Below, in pieces: positions 32,028-44,348 of a DNA stretch of 64,000 nt. Below the pieces are notes generated by a model. That model did not search any database. It was not told where the DNA came from and was given only the letters and a program-made list of their open reading frames with translations. The stretch is from Dugong dugon. Taxonomy: Eukaryota > Chordata > Mammalia > Sirenia > Dugongidae. Location of the stretch: contig CM057481.1 of the NCBI GenBank assembly GCA_030035585.1, forward strand, positions 7,899,128 to 7,963,127, given 5' to 3'. The position numbers were made by a program, and so were the translations under genes. Each line of letters begins with the position of its first letter. The stretch's first letter is position 1.

Positions 32028-32132
32028 GTTGTCATTGTTGTTCTTAGTTGCCAGAGAGTGGGCTTCGACTCTTGGTGACCTTATGAATAACAGGAAGAAA
32101 CAATGCCAGGTCCTGCACTATCTTCATGGTGG
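32028..32132 (-). mobile_element. RTE/BovB-like 3' fragment inside L1
   Basis: Reverse of the RTE terminus: TTGTTGTTCTTAGTTGCC, GACTCTTGGTGACC, then CAATGCCAGGTCCTGCACTA. It is flanked by GAAAGAA on both sides, a likely short duplication. Confidence 0.75.
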
Positions 32133-32365
32133 TGAAAGAACAGTGTCTTCAATAAATGGTGCTGGGACAACTGGAATTCCCGATGCAAAAGAATGAAGTT
32201 GGATTCATATTTCACATTATATATGAAAATTAACTTAAAATGGATCAAAGATCTAAATGGAAGAACTAAAACTATAAAACTCTTAGATCAAAATATAGGA
32301 GTAATGCTTTGGGACCTAGTTTTCAAAAGTGTATTCTTAGACATGAAACCAAAAGCATGAGCAAC

Positions 32366-32396
32366 AAAAGACCAAAAAAAAAAAAAAAAAAAAAGG
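32366..32396. repeat. A-run
   Basis: Uninterrupted A-run of about 22 bases within the old L1, a mutable homopolymer. Confidence 0.8.
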
Positions 32397-33042
32397 GACT
32401 TCATCAAAATTAAAAATTTTGTGCATCAAAGGACTTCATTAACAAAGTACAAAGATAACCTACAGACTGGGAGAAAATATTTCAGACTCATATATCTGAT
32501 AAGGGCTTAGTATCTAGAATATATAAAGAACTTCTACAACTCAGTAATGAAAAGTCAGACAACCCAATTTAAAAATGGGCAAAAGAAGTGAACGGACATT
32601 TCACTGAAGGAGATGTACAAATGGCCTATAAACACATGTAAAGATGCTCAAAGTCATCAGGGAAATGCAAATCAAAACCACAATGAGATACCACTTCACC
32701 CCACGAGGGTGGTTGTGGTAAAAAAAAAAAAATTATGCAGCATGAAATAAATCAGACACAAAAGGACAAGTACTATATGATCCTATTTATGTGAAATATC
32801 CAGAATGGGCAAAAGTATAGACACCAAAGTTTACTAGTGGTTACCAGGAGCATGAGAGGGAGAAATTGGATGGTATTGCTTAAAGGGTACTGTGTTTCTA
32901 TGAAGGGTGATAAAAAGATTTGGAAACGGATAGTGGTGATGGTTGCACAATGTGGGGAATGTAAATAATGGCACCAAATCGTACATATAAAACCGGTTAA
33001 AATGGCAAATGTTTTGTTATACATATATTTCACCACAATGAA

Positions 33043-33061
33043 AAAAATGAAGGTGAAATAA
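33043..33061. repeat. Target-site duplication, right (old L1 in HAL1)
   Basis: AAAAATGAAGGTGAAATAA, partner of 31944-31962. Confidence 0.88.
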
Positions 33062-33890
33062 TGACATTTTCAGATAAAAGAAAATGAAGAGACTCCATCA
33101 GCAGAACATCTGCACTACTGAAAACACTCACATAAGTTCGAGACTGAAGGAAAATCATACCAGATAAAAACTCAGATCATCAGAAGAGAAGAAAAACGTC
33201 AAGAAGTAGTAAAACAACTAAGTATATGCAAAAGATATTTTCTTTTCTTTTTTTTTTTCCCTTTAATTTTTTATAAAGTATACAAGTATTTAAAGTGAAA
33301 AAGTTAACATTGTTTTTGGGGGGTTTTTCACATATGTAGATTTAGTTCATAACACAAATATAACATAAAAGATGGGGGATATAGAGCTGTAAGATTTCTA
33401 TATTTTACATGAAGTGATATGATATTAACTGTAAGTGGACTGTCGAAACTTAAGGATTTTAGTGCAATTTCCAAAGCAGCCATTAAACTATAACTCAAAA
33501 ACATATACCTAAAAATCAATCAGAAAATTAAAACAGAATTCTACAAAATATGCAAATAATCTGAAAAAAGGCCAGAAAGAAGGGAGTGTTATTTTAAAAA
33601 AAATACATATATTGAGGGAACAAGATGAAAACAAATTTTAAATAATGGTAGCTCTAATCCCAAACACATTAATAACTACATAGATATTAATTGACTACAC
33701 ACACCAATTTAAAGACAAATATTGTCAGAATGGTTAAAAAAAAAAAAAGAAAAAAAGAAAGACCCAAGTATATATGCTGTCTACAACAGGAGATGCACTT
33801 AAATATAAAGATACAAATAGGCTGAAAATAAACGCTTGGAAAAAGATGTATCACACAGATGTTACCATAAGAAAGCCGGAATGGCTAGGT
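33062..33890 (+). mobile_element. HAL1/L1-type element, distal part
   Basis: The element resumes after the L1. It shows CAGATAAAAGAAAATGAAGAG near 33071 and a TATGCTGTCTACAACAGGAGA segment near 33773. Its 3' limit is uncertain. Confidence 0.55.
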
Positions 33891-34754
33891 TTCCAATGTC
33901 CGTCTATGGGAGGAGCACTGTTGCAGCCACTTTTCTGACGGTGTCCTTATCTTCAGAACCTGATATCTGAGGTCAGCCAGGACAGCTCTTGCACTCAGTT
34001 AGCCCTACACTTCTTGTCTTGAACTCATCATGTAATCTCAAAACCCCAAATGTGTTGCTGCACACTAGAGTGCAGGCCTCAAATGTCTTTGAAATTCAAA
34101 AGCATTTTCTTTATACTGGTAAACACCTAAATCATTTACATTTCTCAAATATCAATTCAATTCTAAAATATTTGGCAAGCATCTATTATATGCAAGGTTT
34201 GGTGCTAAAGGCTAAAGGTTAGAAAGATGTCTTAGGTCATTCTCTCACAGTTTTTGAGAAATAAAGTAGGAAATAAACAAAAATGAAGTACAATTCCCCT
34301 TTGCTTGCTATCTAATAAAGACAAGCCAAGAACACAAAAACTATAAAAATTATATATTATAGATAAGGTACCATAATGCTCAACACTCAAGATTTCCAAC
34401 TGGGGTTGAAGAAGAGGATGCCTTTTTTAACCCAAACATATGCCACTGGAGATTCTGATCTGCACATTCCACCCCATCCCTTCCCCTACTTCACATCAAG
34501 AGATGGGGGGAAACACTGCTGCAGGGGTTTACTGCCTTGGATGGATTGCTTCATATCCCTCACATTCGTTAGGGCTGAAAAAAAAGGTGAACACTTCAGC
34601 TACGCACAATTGTTTATCAAATGTACTATATATATTGATGCTATCATCAAGTTTTATACGAAGTACAATGTAATAATACAGAAAAACTATGATGTAGTAG
34701 ATGCACATTCCACCATTTTGAATTTTTACTCCTTTGTCTCAAATTCCATGGTTC
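33891..34754. other. No gene recognised; possible old repeat
   Basis: Unassigned sequence. A stretch near 34155-34265 (AGCATCTATTATATGCAAGG) resembles an ancient mammalian interspersed repeat. A 144-codon frame at 34376-34810 is not recognisable and runs into an AfroSINE, which argues against a real exon. Confidence 0.45.
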
Positions 34755-34766
34755 TTATTTTCCACA

Positions 34767-34968
34767 GGAGTCTGTGGGTGGTGGAAATGGTTAAAGTGCT
34801 CAGCTGCTAACTGAAAGATTGGTGGTTCATCTCCACCCAGAGGCACCTCTGAAGAAAGGCTTGATGATCTGCTTCCAAAAACTCTGCTATTGAAAACCCT
34901 GCAGAGCACAGTTCTACTCTGACACGCATTGAGTCTCTGTGAGTTGGAAATGATTCAATGGCAACTGG
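34767..34968 (+). mobile_element. AfroSINE, complete
   Basis: Older SINE variant: AGGAGTCTGTGGGTGG head, CCACCCAGAGGCACCTC middle, CAATGGCAACTGG end. It is flanked by TTATTTTCCACA (34755-34766) and TTATTTTCAACA (34969-34980). Confidence 0.88.
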
Positions 34969-34980
34969 TTATTTTCAACA

Positions 34981-35530
34981 AAACACTAACAGCAACCACT
35001 GACCCATCCACGTTTATTTAAGTCTTATGAATATTCAAACTATGTATATAGATTCACATACTAAATAGCCTAAACACAGCATGAGGGGTTACTACTACAG
35101 AGCAAAATGCATAACCCATGTCACTGTTCATTTGAGGACCCAACAGGCCTTTGAGAAAGGAAAAGCCTGGCAACTGGCTGAGCCCTGACTTCGTTGAGTA
35201 TTACACAAGGCAGGCTTCAAGCTAGATGGGCTGTTACTGGAAAGTATTGTGATATTTAAATACAAGAACAAATTATTAACTAAAATCTTATTTTCATGGA
35301 AAAGAAAAACACTCATGGATTAATCATCCCCACAGTCACCCACAAAGCAAGGATTAGGGTGAGGCAAATGCCTCACTCACCTCCTCCAGGTCTCAGACCC
35401 ATTCCTGAAGAAATCCTAGCTAGTGGCTACACAGCGTGAAACTCAAACTTCTACCATCTACCTGGTGACAACTATCCTACTAACAAAGGTTACGGATCTC
35501 GCCTAGCTGCAAAGACTCAAACCTCCTGCT
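34981..35530. other. No gene recognised; unassigned sequence
   Basis: No recognisable exon, RNA gene or repeat. Confidence 0.45.
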
Positions 35531-35538
35531 TTTGCCCT

Positions 35539-35763
35539 CTTGTTGTTGTTGCTGGATGCTGTGGAGGTGATTCCAACTCATAGTGACTCCATGTGATAAA
35601 GCAGAACTGCCCCATAGGGTTTTCTTGGCTGTAATCTTTACAGAAGCAGATTGCCAAGTCTTTCTCCCACAGAGCTGCCGATGGGTTCTAAACGCCAACC
35701 TTTCTAATTGCCAACCTTTCATTTAGCAGCTACTTAACCACTGCAGCACCGGGTCTCCTTACA
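35539..35763 (-). mobile_element. AfroSINE, complete (minus strand)
   Basis: Reverse SINE starting TTGTTGTTGCTGGATGC, with ATTCCAACTCATAGTGACTC and GCCCCATAGGGTTTTC, ending at the reversed head CACTGCAGCACCGGGTCTCC. It is flanked by TTTGCCCT at 35531-35538 and 35764-35771. Confidence 0.88.
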
Positions 35764-35771
35764 TTTGCCCT

Positions 35772-37730
35772 AAAAACATAAAATAAAAGAAAGTGAAACA
35801 GAGGCAAGAGTGCTAAAGAGACTCTGGTTTATAATTAAGAGATTCAAATATTTTCAGTAACGTGAGTCGTGCTTATATGGTGCAGAAGTAGTCAGCTGAT
35901 GGGGTAATTCAATCCAAGAGTTGGCCAGTTCGAAGAGAGAAAAAAACAAGGAGTTATGACAGCTATTTTATGGAATTGTGGTCAGATAGACGCCAGCCTT
36001 TTAGCTGTGGTTAAACAATAATCAACAGGGAAGGTGGTAACTATGAAAATGGTAACTTCAGGGATTAAATCAACAGTCACGTGTATATAATAAAGCATCC
36101 CACAGAAATTGAACATTGTTGAGTTTAAGTTGATTCTAAATGTTAAATCCATAAAAACATATGACCATTTACATTTGAAAACTTTTGCCTTTAAATGTTA
36201 AAATCTGATATTTGTAACAAAATGATGTTGGGAAGCTTCCTATTAAATTGCTTTGACTATTTCAGTTTATATAGGACAAGCTATTTTTTCTTTCTCTTTT
36301 CTAATTATAAATGTAACATATTCTCTTTGTAGATAATTTGAACACTCCAGAAGTGTCAAAAAGCAGAAAAAAATACCCATAATCTTACACCCAGTGGTAA
36401 CCACACTGTACACTTAGTTATATTTTCTTCTAATCTTTTTCTTTATATTTTAAACTCAGGTAAGATTATGGTGGGTTATTAATATACTATGCCTTGTGGC
36501 TTGATACTACTATTTTCTTTGTACTTATTGATTTAAGAGGCAATCTCTTTCATGTTTTCAGATGTTATTAGTTAAAAATCACAATAGTGTGTATTTGGAA
36601 AAATTGCTTGGAGAAACTACGAGATAATATTGTTAACAAGCCAAAAATACACTGCTGGCAGTTTGCCATGCCAATTCAACCCTTGAGAAATTTGACATCG
36701 GACATGTATTCCTGTATCTACACAACTATGGGCAACAAATATATCTCTAAAGCAGTTTCTGAAAACATTTTCATGCATGTCTTCCTATTTTCTTGCACAT
36801 AGTATACCTATAGTGGTTCATTAGCAATAAGCTAACAGAATAAAGGGGTTTTGTTGTTTGCTTTTTTAAAAGAGCTAGTTAGGAAGGATAACACATACAC
36901 ACGGTTTCCTGTGAAAACTGAATGTTTCAACAACACCGATTCTGAGGGCCTAAGTGACACCGGGTGGATGGCCATGCCCTCCTCACCAGAGACAGACCGC
37001 AATTAACCCCTACAGTAATAACCTCAGCTCCACAAAAGCAGAAAAGAAAGTGGGGGATGAGCCAGCTGAACCCCAGATGTTAAGGCTGGGAATGTCCCAG
37101 AGCTCTGCATCTGGAAGCATCTAGTGCCAAAGCTGTCCCACCTGTAACAAAGGTGATAAATTCCTCCCTCAGAGGAGAGGAAAACAGAAAAAGGTAGAGC
37201 AATAGTGGTTTGTCAGGTTTTCAGGTCATGCTGGTACCATCCTCCTCTGTGAAGTTTCTCTTCATTCACGGGCATCAAGAAAAGAGTGAAAGCAACCCAG
37301 GAAGTGAAGACTTGAAAGTAGGATGCTAATAAAATTTGAAAGATAAGGCAAATTATAAGGATATACAAATTAAGTTGGTTGGAAAGAACATGGTTATTTT
37401 CCTTTTCTCCCCCAAGCAATAAATGAGATACAACAGTGCACCCTTCTGGTCAAAATACAGAACTAACATTCAGATCAAAGTCCAGTCACTCGCCTCCGGT
37501 AGCTCCTTGGGGACCACAGCAAAAAAAAAAAAATTCTTGGTTTCTTCATCTGGCGAGAGAGTTGAGAGCAATGATCTCACTGAAAGATTTTTTTTTTTAA
37601 AGTGATCAGTGCAAGAGCTTTTCAAATAAGCTTAGTTCTACAGGGAGTTCTGTCACTGAGTGAGGGGAGACAATGAGGCAGGGAACACTGCAGAGGCCTG
37701 TGGCGCTGCCTTTACCTAACATTTGTACGG
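35772..37730. other. No gene recognised; one old repeat suspected
   Basis: Mostly unassigned. The segment 36285-36460 (ACCCATAATCTTACACCCAG) resembles an old interspersed repeat I cannot name. A-runs and T-runs lie at 37520-37533 and 37589-37598. Confidence 0.45.
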
Positions 37731-37835
37731 CTCTCTGGTGCTCCCTTCACTTGACTGTTTTGGCGTTTTCCTGTGGGGCCTTGAATGTGGTAAATACTCA
37801 CTAAACATTTGTTGAATAAATTAGGCAGGATTACA
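37731..37835 (+). mobile_element. L2/MIR-like 3' remnant
   Basis: The segment GTAAATACTCACTAAACATTTGTTGAATAAA resembles the shared 3' end of ancient L2 and MIR elements. Short and diverged. Confidence 0.45.
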
Positions 37836-40150
37836 AATTTCTGAAACTTTGGCCCTCAGGGAAATCTGAAATCCTGCTGCATTTTGTCACCGGTGCAACA
37901 GTTCTGGAAGTTTCCATGAAAGGGAGCCCAAAGCACTGCACAATGGAAAAGCAAGTATAAAAATGCTTAGCCCTTCTTGTTCCACATTTATACAAAAGCA
38001 TTCAAAACAGCAGAGAGTTCATGAGCAATGGAATCCGGTCTGTGTCGATCTGGTTGTTATCCTATTACCTGCTAAGGGAAGGCCATCATAAATCACCTCT
38101 AGAAAACTCTCTGCACACTTGCTTTGATGGAATAGTGAGCGAAGTTCATAAACAGCTTTGCGTAAGAAAGACTGTTGCCAGCCCAGCTGTCCACTTCTGC
38201 CATCTGCAGGCAGAGGAGGGCACCCCGGGAAACAAGGACAAAGGAAAGAGGTTCAGAAAGTCTTGGTCACATTTCTGGAAACAGCTATAGGGATGTTGCC
38301 ACCTACCTGCAAAACACTGACAGGCAATCAGGACACTGAGCGGCAACTGCTCTTTAAAACCCCATGCCCTCCCTACCCTAAATAAAAACATACAGCACAA
38401 TAAGCCCTCTTTCCCTTTAGGTAGGTTCAGAATAAATCTTGGTATGTTCACAGTAGATTTTTGCATATTATCCTTTTTATTTTACCCTTATTTGAAAGTA
38501 TCAAAAGACTCAAAACATGACAAAAAGTCAGCAATGTTTACAAAGCTTTAATTATTACAATACAATCACACTTCACATCTCTCAAAGTATCCACACTTAT
38601 CTTAATGCCCCAGGTCACCTTTCAGTGCTGTATCTTTTTGAGAACTGTTTTCTGCTGTGACCACAATCTTTTGGAATTAACGAGGCTAGGAATCAACTTT
38701 CCAGTAAATGGGGGACCCTTTCTTTGGCAGTAGGTTGACATTATGCTATAAATGTGTATTACCACAAGTGGCACCCCAATGTATAGTGCATTACATGGTC
38801 TGACTCATCTAACAGATAATACTCTAACCGCATAACAGTAGGACTCAGTGTTGGCAAAAATCAACTTTACACACTGATCAATGTTTGCGGACGTTTTTGT
38901 AAGGGGTCTGTTACACATCACTTCCCAGGCACACCAGTTGAGAACCACTCTGTTGATCATATATATAGACAGAAAGAATGATTAGACATTCTAGAGCTAA
39001 AGACAGAATTATGGTTGCAGATCTCAAAAAACAGGTGTCAGTCTGAAGCTCAAAGATCGCCCCAGCCTTCAGAGATCAATGAAAGCAGCAAAGAGGGTCT
39101 CTACTAAAATCTGCAGGTACAAACACACAGACACACAAAAAAAGAGAGCAAGAGAAAAAGAAAAAAAAGAGTTTCCTACGCCACATCTGGGATTCAGTTT
39201 TCAGCAATAAATCCTATCATCGGTAAAGATCTCTCCCAACAAGTCCAAGCCAAGCAGTTATGGGACACCATGATGCTGGCATAGAAATCTATCACCATAC
39301 AATGCGAGGAAGTACAGTTCACCTGACCAAAGATCCAGACTCGACAGGGTTATCAGAAGGCTGTAATCAGAGAAGAGGGAAAAACAGAGACTTCCGGAAG
39401 AAATGGAGTCTCTGCTCGGTGGCTCCTCAGGGCAGGAGAAGAAACACATCTCAAACGGAAAAAAGCAGTCAAAGAGAACATCAAAGGTTAACGTTTCTTG
39501 AAACAGAGATGAAACTGAGACCCACGAAAGGCAAAGAAGGCTTCCAGAGCAGATAACCTGCTCCCCAAACCCTGAGAGTGCAGGCTGAGAAAGTCCTCAC
39601 ATGGTACGAAACATCTTGCCTAGCGCGGAAACACATGGATCCAAGGGCAAGAAAACTTGGAATGGTGTCCCCATCAAATGAAAGCTGAAAGACAGCATCG
39701 AGAAATAGCAGGCCAGCTTCTTCGGTTAGAATGTTGTGATTCAGGAAATAATATCAAAGGGGGCAATTGAGAATCCATGGGGATGGGCCATTGACAGATG
39801 GGGAGCTTTATCTGGAGGAGATCTTGCTTAGCAGCTCTACTGGAAAATTAACTTAGAGGTCTTTCAGAAGTTAAGGAATGATCCAGTACGCTCAAACTTT
39901 AAGGGAGCCGTGACAGAGCGTGGCATGAAAGGGGAGCGCTGGGGCAGGCAAGAACAGAAATGATGGCAGGATCTTTCATAAGATGCAAAGGTCCGCTGAC
40001 CAGCTGAGGCCCACCTGCGAGCCTGCTGTGAACTGCAGCACTGCGCTCAGTATCCACAGCATGGGGACCGGGGGCGGGGGGATTAAGACATTGTCTCAGC
40101 CCCCACCCCCAGAAGCAGAGGAACTAACAATCTAGAGCACTCCACAGGAA
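37836..40150. other. No gene recognised; unassigned sequence
   Basis: Apparently unique sequence, with a purine-rich stretch at 39137-39172. The open frames at 38021-38290 and 39260-39556 have no recognisable domain and no visible splice context that I could confirm. The segment 38800-38945 ends in GTTGAGAACCACTCTG, which may be a DNA-transposon remnant. Confidence 0.45.
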
Positions 40151-40154
40151 TGAA

Positions 40155-40318
40155 CATCTAGAGTGTTTCAATCACCTCCACTTTACAGGAAAGGAAACCG
40201 AGGTTCAGAGAGGTTGAGTACCTTGCCAAAGGTTCACAGCAAGGAAACTGCCAAGTCAAAATTCGAACCAAGATCTGATTCCAAAGCACATGATCTTTTC
40301 ACCATCTCACATTTTCTA
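40155..40318 (-). mobile_element. MIR SINE (minus strand)
   Basis: Reversed MIR core: CCACTTTACAGGAAAGGAAAC, AGAGAGGTTGAGTACCTTGCC, then AAAATTCGAACCAAGATCTG. Confidence 0.8.
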
Positions 40319-40704
40319 TTACTGAATAATGGGTGGCAGTTTTTAAAAAGTGACAACCAACACAAAACAGCACATATGTTGAACACTAATCAAACTCGGT
40401 GAAGTTCAGCCCAGGTGAAATGCATGACTGTAATGGAGTGAAGGCTAGGGTTGATCAGAGAAAACAGGGAGCAAAGACAGCAGAAATAATCAAGAAAAGC
40501 AATGGAAGTGGGGGTAGCTTCCTGGGAAAGAACACATGGCCAGAAAATCAACCACGGCCTGTTCACAGGGCAGAGAGGAGAGTGGTCTGACCAGCCCTGA
40601 GCTTGGAGGGACTGCTATTGAGAAATGCATCATGGTAAGGTTGCAGGGCACCTGGAGAGCTGGGCAGGAAAACTGAGATTTAAGGCTGAGCAGACGAGTG
40701 AAAT
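40319..40704. other. No gene recognised; unassigned sequence
   Basis: A 63-codon frame at 40399-40590 is not recognisable. Nothing else seen. Confidence 0.4.
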
Positions 40705-40714
40705 TCCTACTGCC

Positions 40715-40943
40715 TCAAACCAAAAAAAAAAAAAAAAAAACCATTGCCAGCGAGTCGATTCCAACTCGTAAGTGACCCCATGTATGACAGAGTAGAACTG
40801 AGTTCCATAGCGTTTTCTCGGCTGTAATCTTTATTGAGGCAGATCACTAGGACTTTCTTCTGCGGCACTGTTGGGTGGGTTTGAACTGCCAAACTTTAGG
40901 TTAGTACTCAAGCACAAACCGTTTGTGCTACCCAGGCACCTAC
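40715..40943 (-). mobile_element. AfroSINE, complete (minus strand)
   Basis: Reverse SINE beginning with a long A-run at about 40722-40740, then CCATTGCCAGCGAGTCGATT, and ending in the reversed head TGTGCTACCCAGGCAC. It is flanked by CCTACTGCC at 40706-40714 and 40944-40952. Confidence 0.9.
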
Positions 40944-40974
40944 CCTACTGCCCGAATGCAGTCTAGATTTCTCC

Positions 40975-41455
40975 TTATATTAGTTTTCTATGCTGCTGTG
41001 GCATAAAACAACACACATCTACCATCTTACAGCTTTATGGCCCAACACGAGTCTCACCAGGCTAAAATCAAGGTGTCAAACAGGGCTGCACTCCTTTCTG
41101 GAAGGTCTAGGAAGGAGGCCATTTCCTTACCTTTTCCAGTTTCTAGAGGCTGCCCATATTTCTTCACTCGGCGCCTCTTCCTCCTCCATCTTAAAAGCTA
41201 GCAATGTGGCACCTCTCTGACCATTGTTCTTTAGTCACGACTTCCTCTGACCACAGCCGTAAAAGTCCTCTACTTTGAAGGATCCATCTGATTGGATTAG
41301 GCTGACCTGGACAATACAAAATCATCTCTCCTGTGAATAAGGTTCTTAACCTTAATTACATTTGCAAAGACCCTTCTGCAGTATAAAGTAACATATTCAT
41401 AGGTTCCCGGGACTAGGATGTGGATATCTTTGGGGGCCATTATTCTGCCTTCCCG
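40975..41455 (-). mobile_element. MaLR-type LTR remnant
   Basis: Reverse LTR: TTAGTTTTCTATGCTGCTGT near one end, AAAATCAAGGTGTCAAACAGG in the middle, TTTGCAAAGACCCTTCTGC and ATATCTTTGGGGGCCATTAT near the other. No internal coding sequence. Confidence 0.6.
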
Positions 41456-41689
41456 CTCCTGAACGTCATCTGCAATCCATCCCCTCCCTGGGTATCATTC
41501 CTCTGCTCAGAAACCTCAACGGCTTCCCACTCACTGAACACCAAACTGCTTAGCCTGGTGTTCCTGTTCAATGACTGGGAACACTCATTATCCAACAAAT
41601 AATGAACAGAAGGAGTACTTAAAGGAGACCTGGGAAAGTGAGGGCAGGGCGGAGACAACTGACTGATGGTTGTGGGGCGAAGACTATGA

Positions 41690-41935
41690 TCTGAGGTTGA
41701 GCTCAGCATGGCTGTGAGCCACACTGCTTCAGAGCCAGACTCTGTCATTTGGGAGCTGTGACATGAGAAAGCCACACAGACTCTTTGAGCTTCAGTTACC
41801 TCATCTATTAAAATGGGGGTTAATAATAGAGCTTACTTCACTGGATTGTTGAGGGAGTCAATGAAGTAAGTGTAATTAAATACACAGCAAGCACTTACCA
41901 CATAGTAGGCATGCAATAACTGTTAGTTTTCTCTC
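41690..41935 (+). mobile_element. MIR SINE
   Basis: MIR in forward orientation: CAGAGCCAGACTCTGTC, CTTCAGTTACCTCATCTATT, AAAATGGGGGTTAATAATAG, then GCACTTACCACATAGTAGGC. Confidence 0.85.
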
Positions 41936-43303
41936 TTTTCCCAACACAAGAAAAACCCAAAGCAACAGGATGACAGTGAATGATCCACGAGAACCATCAG
42001 AGGAATGCAGAGGTACTAAACTTTAGGTTTGGCTCAGAATGATTGTTCTTTCCACAGGGGTAGAAAATACCACACTGCTTCTCTTTATGATGTGTGACCA
42101 TATTTCTATAGAGAACTAATGAAAAATATCATTAGCAATGAATATTTAATTGAACAGTTACAATCTAGAGAAACAGAGCCTAAATAGAAGTGGTAAGTCT
42201 GTGTGTGTATACATGCATGTGCCTATATAATGTCATCAGTAAAAATCAAATGTTGGTATTCATAACCACTGAGCATCAGAAAAATTATGAGTTATTCATG
42301 TATTCACTCATTCAAAAAAACAGTTTTTGAATGGTGTTAATATGCCAGATATAATTCTAAACACTTGGGATACATCAGTGAACAAAACAGATTCCTGCCA
42401 TCTTGGAGTACACATTCTAGAGCGGGAGACAGATGATAAATAATAAATATAATAAATAAGTGAACTACTCTCTTCCTGAAGAGTTGGTCATGGGCCCTTA
42501 ATAAATAAAGCCCATATGCAGTTCTAAATTATATTTTAATTTCCTAAGTTTTTCATACTAAATCAGGAAGAAATCTTTATACCAAGATGAAACCTATAAA
42601 GAAGGCACGAAGTCTTAACTAATCAGTTCAGAACATGTGTATACAGAAAAGTATGTTGTTTATTTCTATATCCCTACATTGCTCTAAAAATGTTTACAGA
42701 CAACAAAAGAAACTCACACCACAACTATACAGAACAGAACAAAGAAAGAGAGGAGCAAGGGAGTAACGAAGGAACAAAGAAAGGAACGCTAAGTAAAAAC
42801 AACAGTAGGAGAACAAGATGAAATCTGGAATACAAGTTTCTCTTTTGAAAAAGTGCTGGAAATTTGGCTCTGAGCTACTTAGCCACCAAAGCAGAGAAGA
42901 TATATAACAATATTCACAGGGTTCTAAAAATAAATATGTGGTTGAAGAGAAGCATATCTTTACTTGCTCCTGAGACCTAAGAGGACTCTCTTCCACAAAT
43001 TCTCATAACATCTGTAATACCACATCTTCAACAACATCATGGTAAATGTTTTAAAACTAGCTTGGGGGCAGGTGGCCGATGACTGGAAGCCCCATGCTGT
43101 AAAAACTCTAACCATGGCCAATTTCAAGCTACCAACAAGACATCGCTGAACGTGGAGATGGGCAGTAGTGGGTTACTATAGGATATTTCCCTCAGACTGA
43201 TTCAATAGACATACATAAGATCAGGAGCATAGATCACAGTAAAGTGTAGTAAAATAATTAGGAATTGATGAGTTGTAAGTATTTATTATCTTTCTTTTTA
43301 TTA
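41936..43303. other. No gene recognised; one ancient repeat
   Basis: 42295-42460 (CATTCAAAAAAACAGTTTTTG, TCAGTGAACAAAACAGATTCC) resembles an ancient mammalian interspersed repeat of a family I cannot name. The remainder is unassigned. Confidence 0.45.
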
Positions 43304-43310
43304 TAATTTA

Positions 43311-43813
43311 TGATGGTTAAGGTTGTGTGTTAACTTGGCAGCTGTGCCATGATTCTCAGTGGTTTGGCAGTTATGATGTAGTCTGGCAGTAGTATGATGT
43401 CGTGATCATTTCCATGATGAGATTTGATAGAATGTGATCACCTCCATCAAGGGATCTGCTGTGAGAAACCAGTCAGTTGAAACGGAGTTTCCTTCGGCAT
43501 GTGGCCTGCATCAAATGTAGATGGACATTCTGGCAAAGCTCGTGGGCTTTTGCTTGCTCTGGATCCTGCAGCTGGCTCCTGTTTGTTTGACCTCTGGTTC
43601 TTGGGACTTGAGCTAGCAGCTTACTTTCAGTCTTGCCTGCTGATCTTGGGATCTGTCAGTCTACGCAGTCTGTGAGCAAGAGCCCTGCTCTCTCACCTGC
43701 CAATCTTGGGTTCACCAGCCCATGTGGCTACGTGAATCAAGAGAAGCCTCCATCCTGACCCATGAACTTGGGATGTTCCAGCCTGTACAACTGCATAAGC
43801 CATTTCCTTGATA

Positions 43814-43861
<48 letters not shown>

Positions 43862-43901
43862 CACTTCACTGGTTTTGCTTTAGAGAACTCAGCCTAAGAC
43901 A
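43311..43901 (+). mobile_element. Solo-LTR-like repeat, copy 2
   Basis: Homologue of 25315-25838, starting TGATGGTTAAGGTTGTGTG and ending GCCTAAGACA. It is flanked by TAATTTA on both sides (43304-43310 and 43902-43908); an AT-rich match of this length is suggestive only. It contains an extra segment near 43395-43440 and an expanded CT/TA microsatellite at 43819-43862 relative to copy 1. Confidence 0.65.
43819..43862. repeat. CT then TA dinucleotide microsatellite
   Basis: About twelve CT units followed by about nine TA units. Copy 1 of the LTR-like repeat has only a short version near 25770-25790. Confidence 0.85.
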
Positions 43902-43929
43902 TAATTTATTTAATAATAGTTTAATTGTT

Positions 43930-43946
43930 AATAATGGCTGTGTCTG
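43930..43946. repeat. Target-site duplication, left (short L1)
   Basis: AATAATGGCTGTGTCTG, exactly repeated at 44349-44365. Confidence 0.92.
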
Positions 43947-44348
43947 AGGAAGCCCCCTGGTGATAGGGAACACAAGGTGGAGTAAGGATATTCTTGATGT
44001 GCTGTGAGATTGTTAACCATTGTCATAGGGCAACATGTGTAGTAACTGTTAAATGAAAAACTATTTTGTTCTGTAAGCCTTCATCTTAAGTGAGAATAAC
44101 AGCACAGTTGGAAGAGCGTAGTCAATGTCACTGAACTGTGAATGTAGAAAATTTTGAAACAGTGTATCTTTGGCCATCTGTAATTTTCATCAAAAAAAAA
44201 GGTTGAGAATTTAGAGGCTTAATACGTTGTGGGGTTGTTAACCAATGTCAAAAAAAACAACATGTGTACTACTATTTCATGAGAAACTATTTGCTCTGTA
44301 AGCTTTCACCTGAAGTACAATAAAATATATATATAAAAAAAAAAAAAA
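43947..44348 (+). mobile_element. Young L1, 5'-truncated within the 3' UTR
   Basis: About 400 bases of the young L1 3' UTR, starting at the module that begins CCTGGTGATAGGGAACACAA and ending AATAAAATATATATA plus an A-run. It matches the module order of the element at 62667-64000 rather than the plus-strand full-length copy. It inserted at the 5' edge of an AfroSINE. The perfect 17-base duplication indicates a fairly recent insertion. Confidence 0.92.

Larger units (their letters stand above)
31963..33042 (+). mobile_element. 5'-truncated L1 inserted in HAL1, 19-bp duplication
   Basis: The last part of L1 ORF2 and the 3' UTR: ATCTCTGGCCAACTGATTTT at the start, AAATCAAAACCACAATGAGATA near 32672, and a GTTACCAGGAG segment near 32840. 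It ends at an A-run before the duplication. An RTE 3' fragment interrupts it at about 32028-32132. Frames are closed. Confidence 0.82.

Noticed and set aside
34376-34810. 144-codon plus-strand frame
   Set aside because: No recognisable domain, and it reads into an AfroSINE at its end. Chance frame.
38021-38466. Frames of 89 and 106 codons on opposite strands, possible exon
   Set aside because: No domain, no confirmed splice sites, both strands equally open. Not supportable as a gene.
39260-39556. 98-codon plus-strand frame in apparently unique DNA
   Set aside because: Sequence not recognisable and length within chance expectation. A protein search of a mammalian database would decide.
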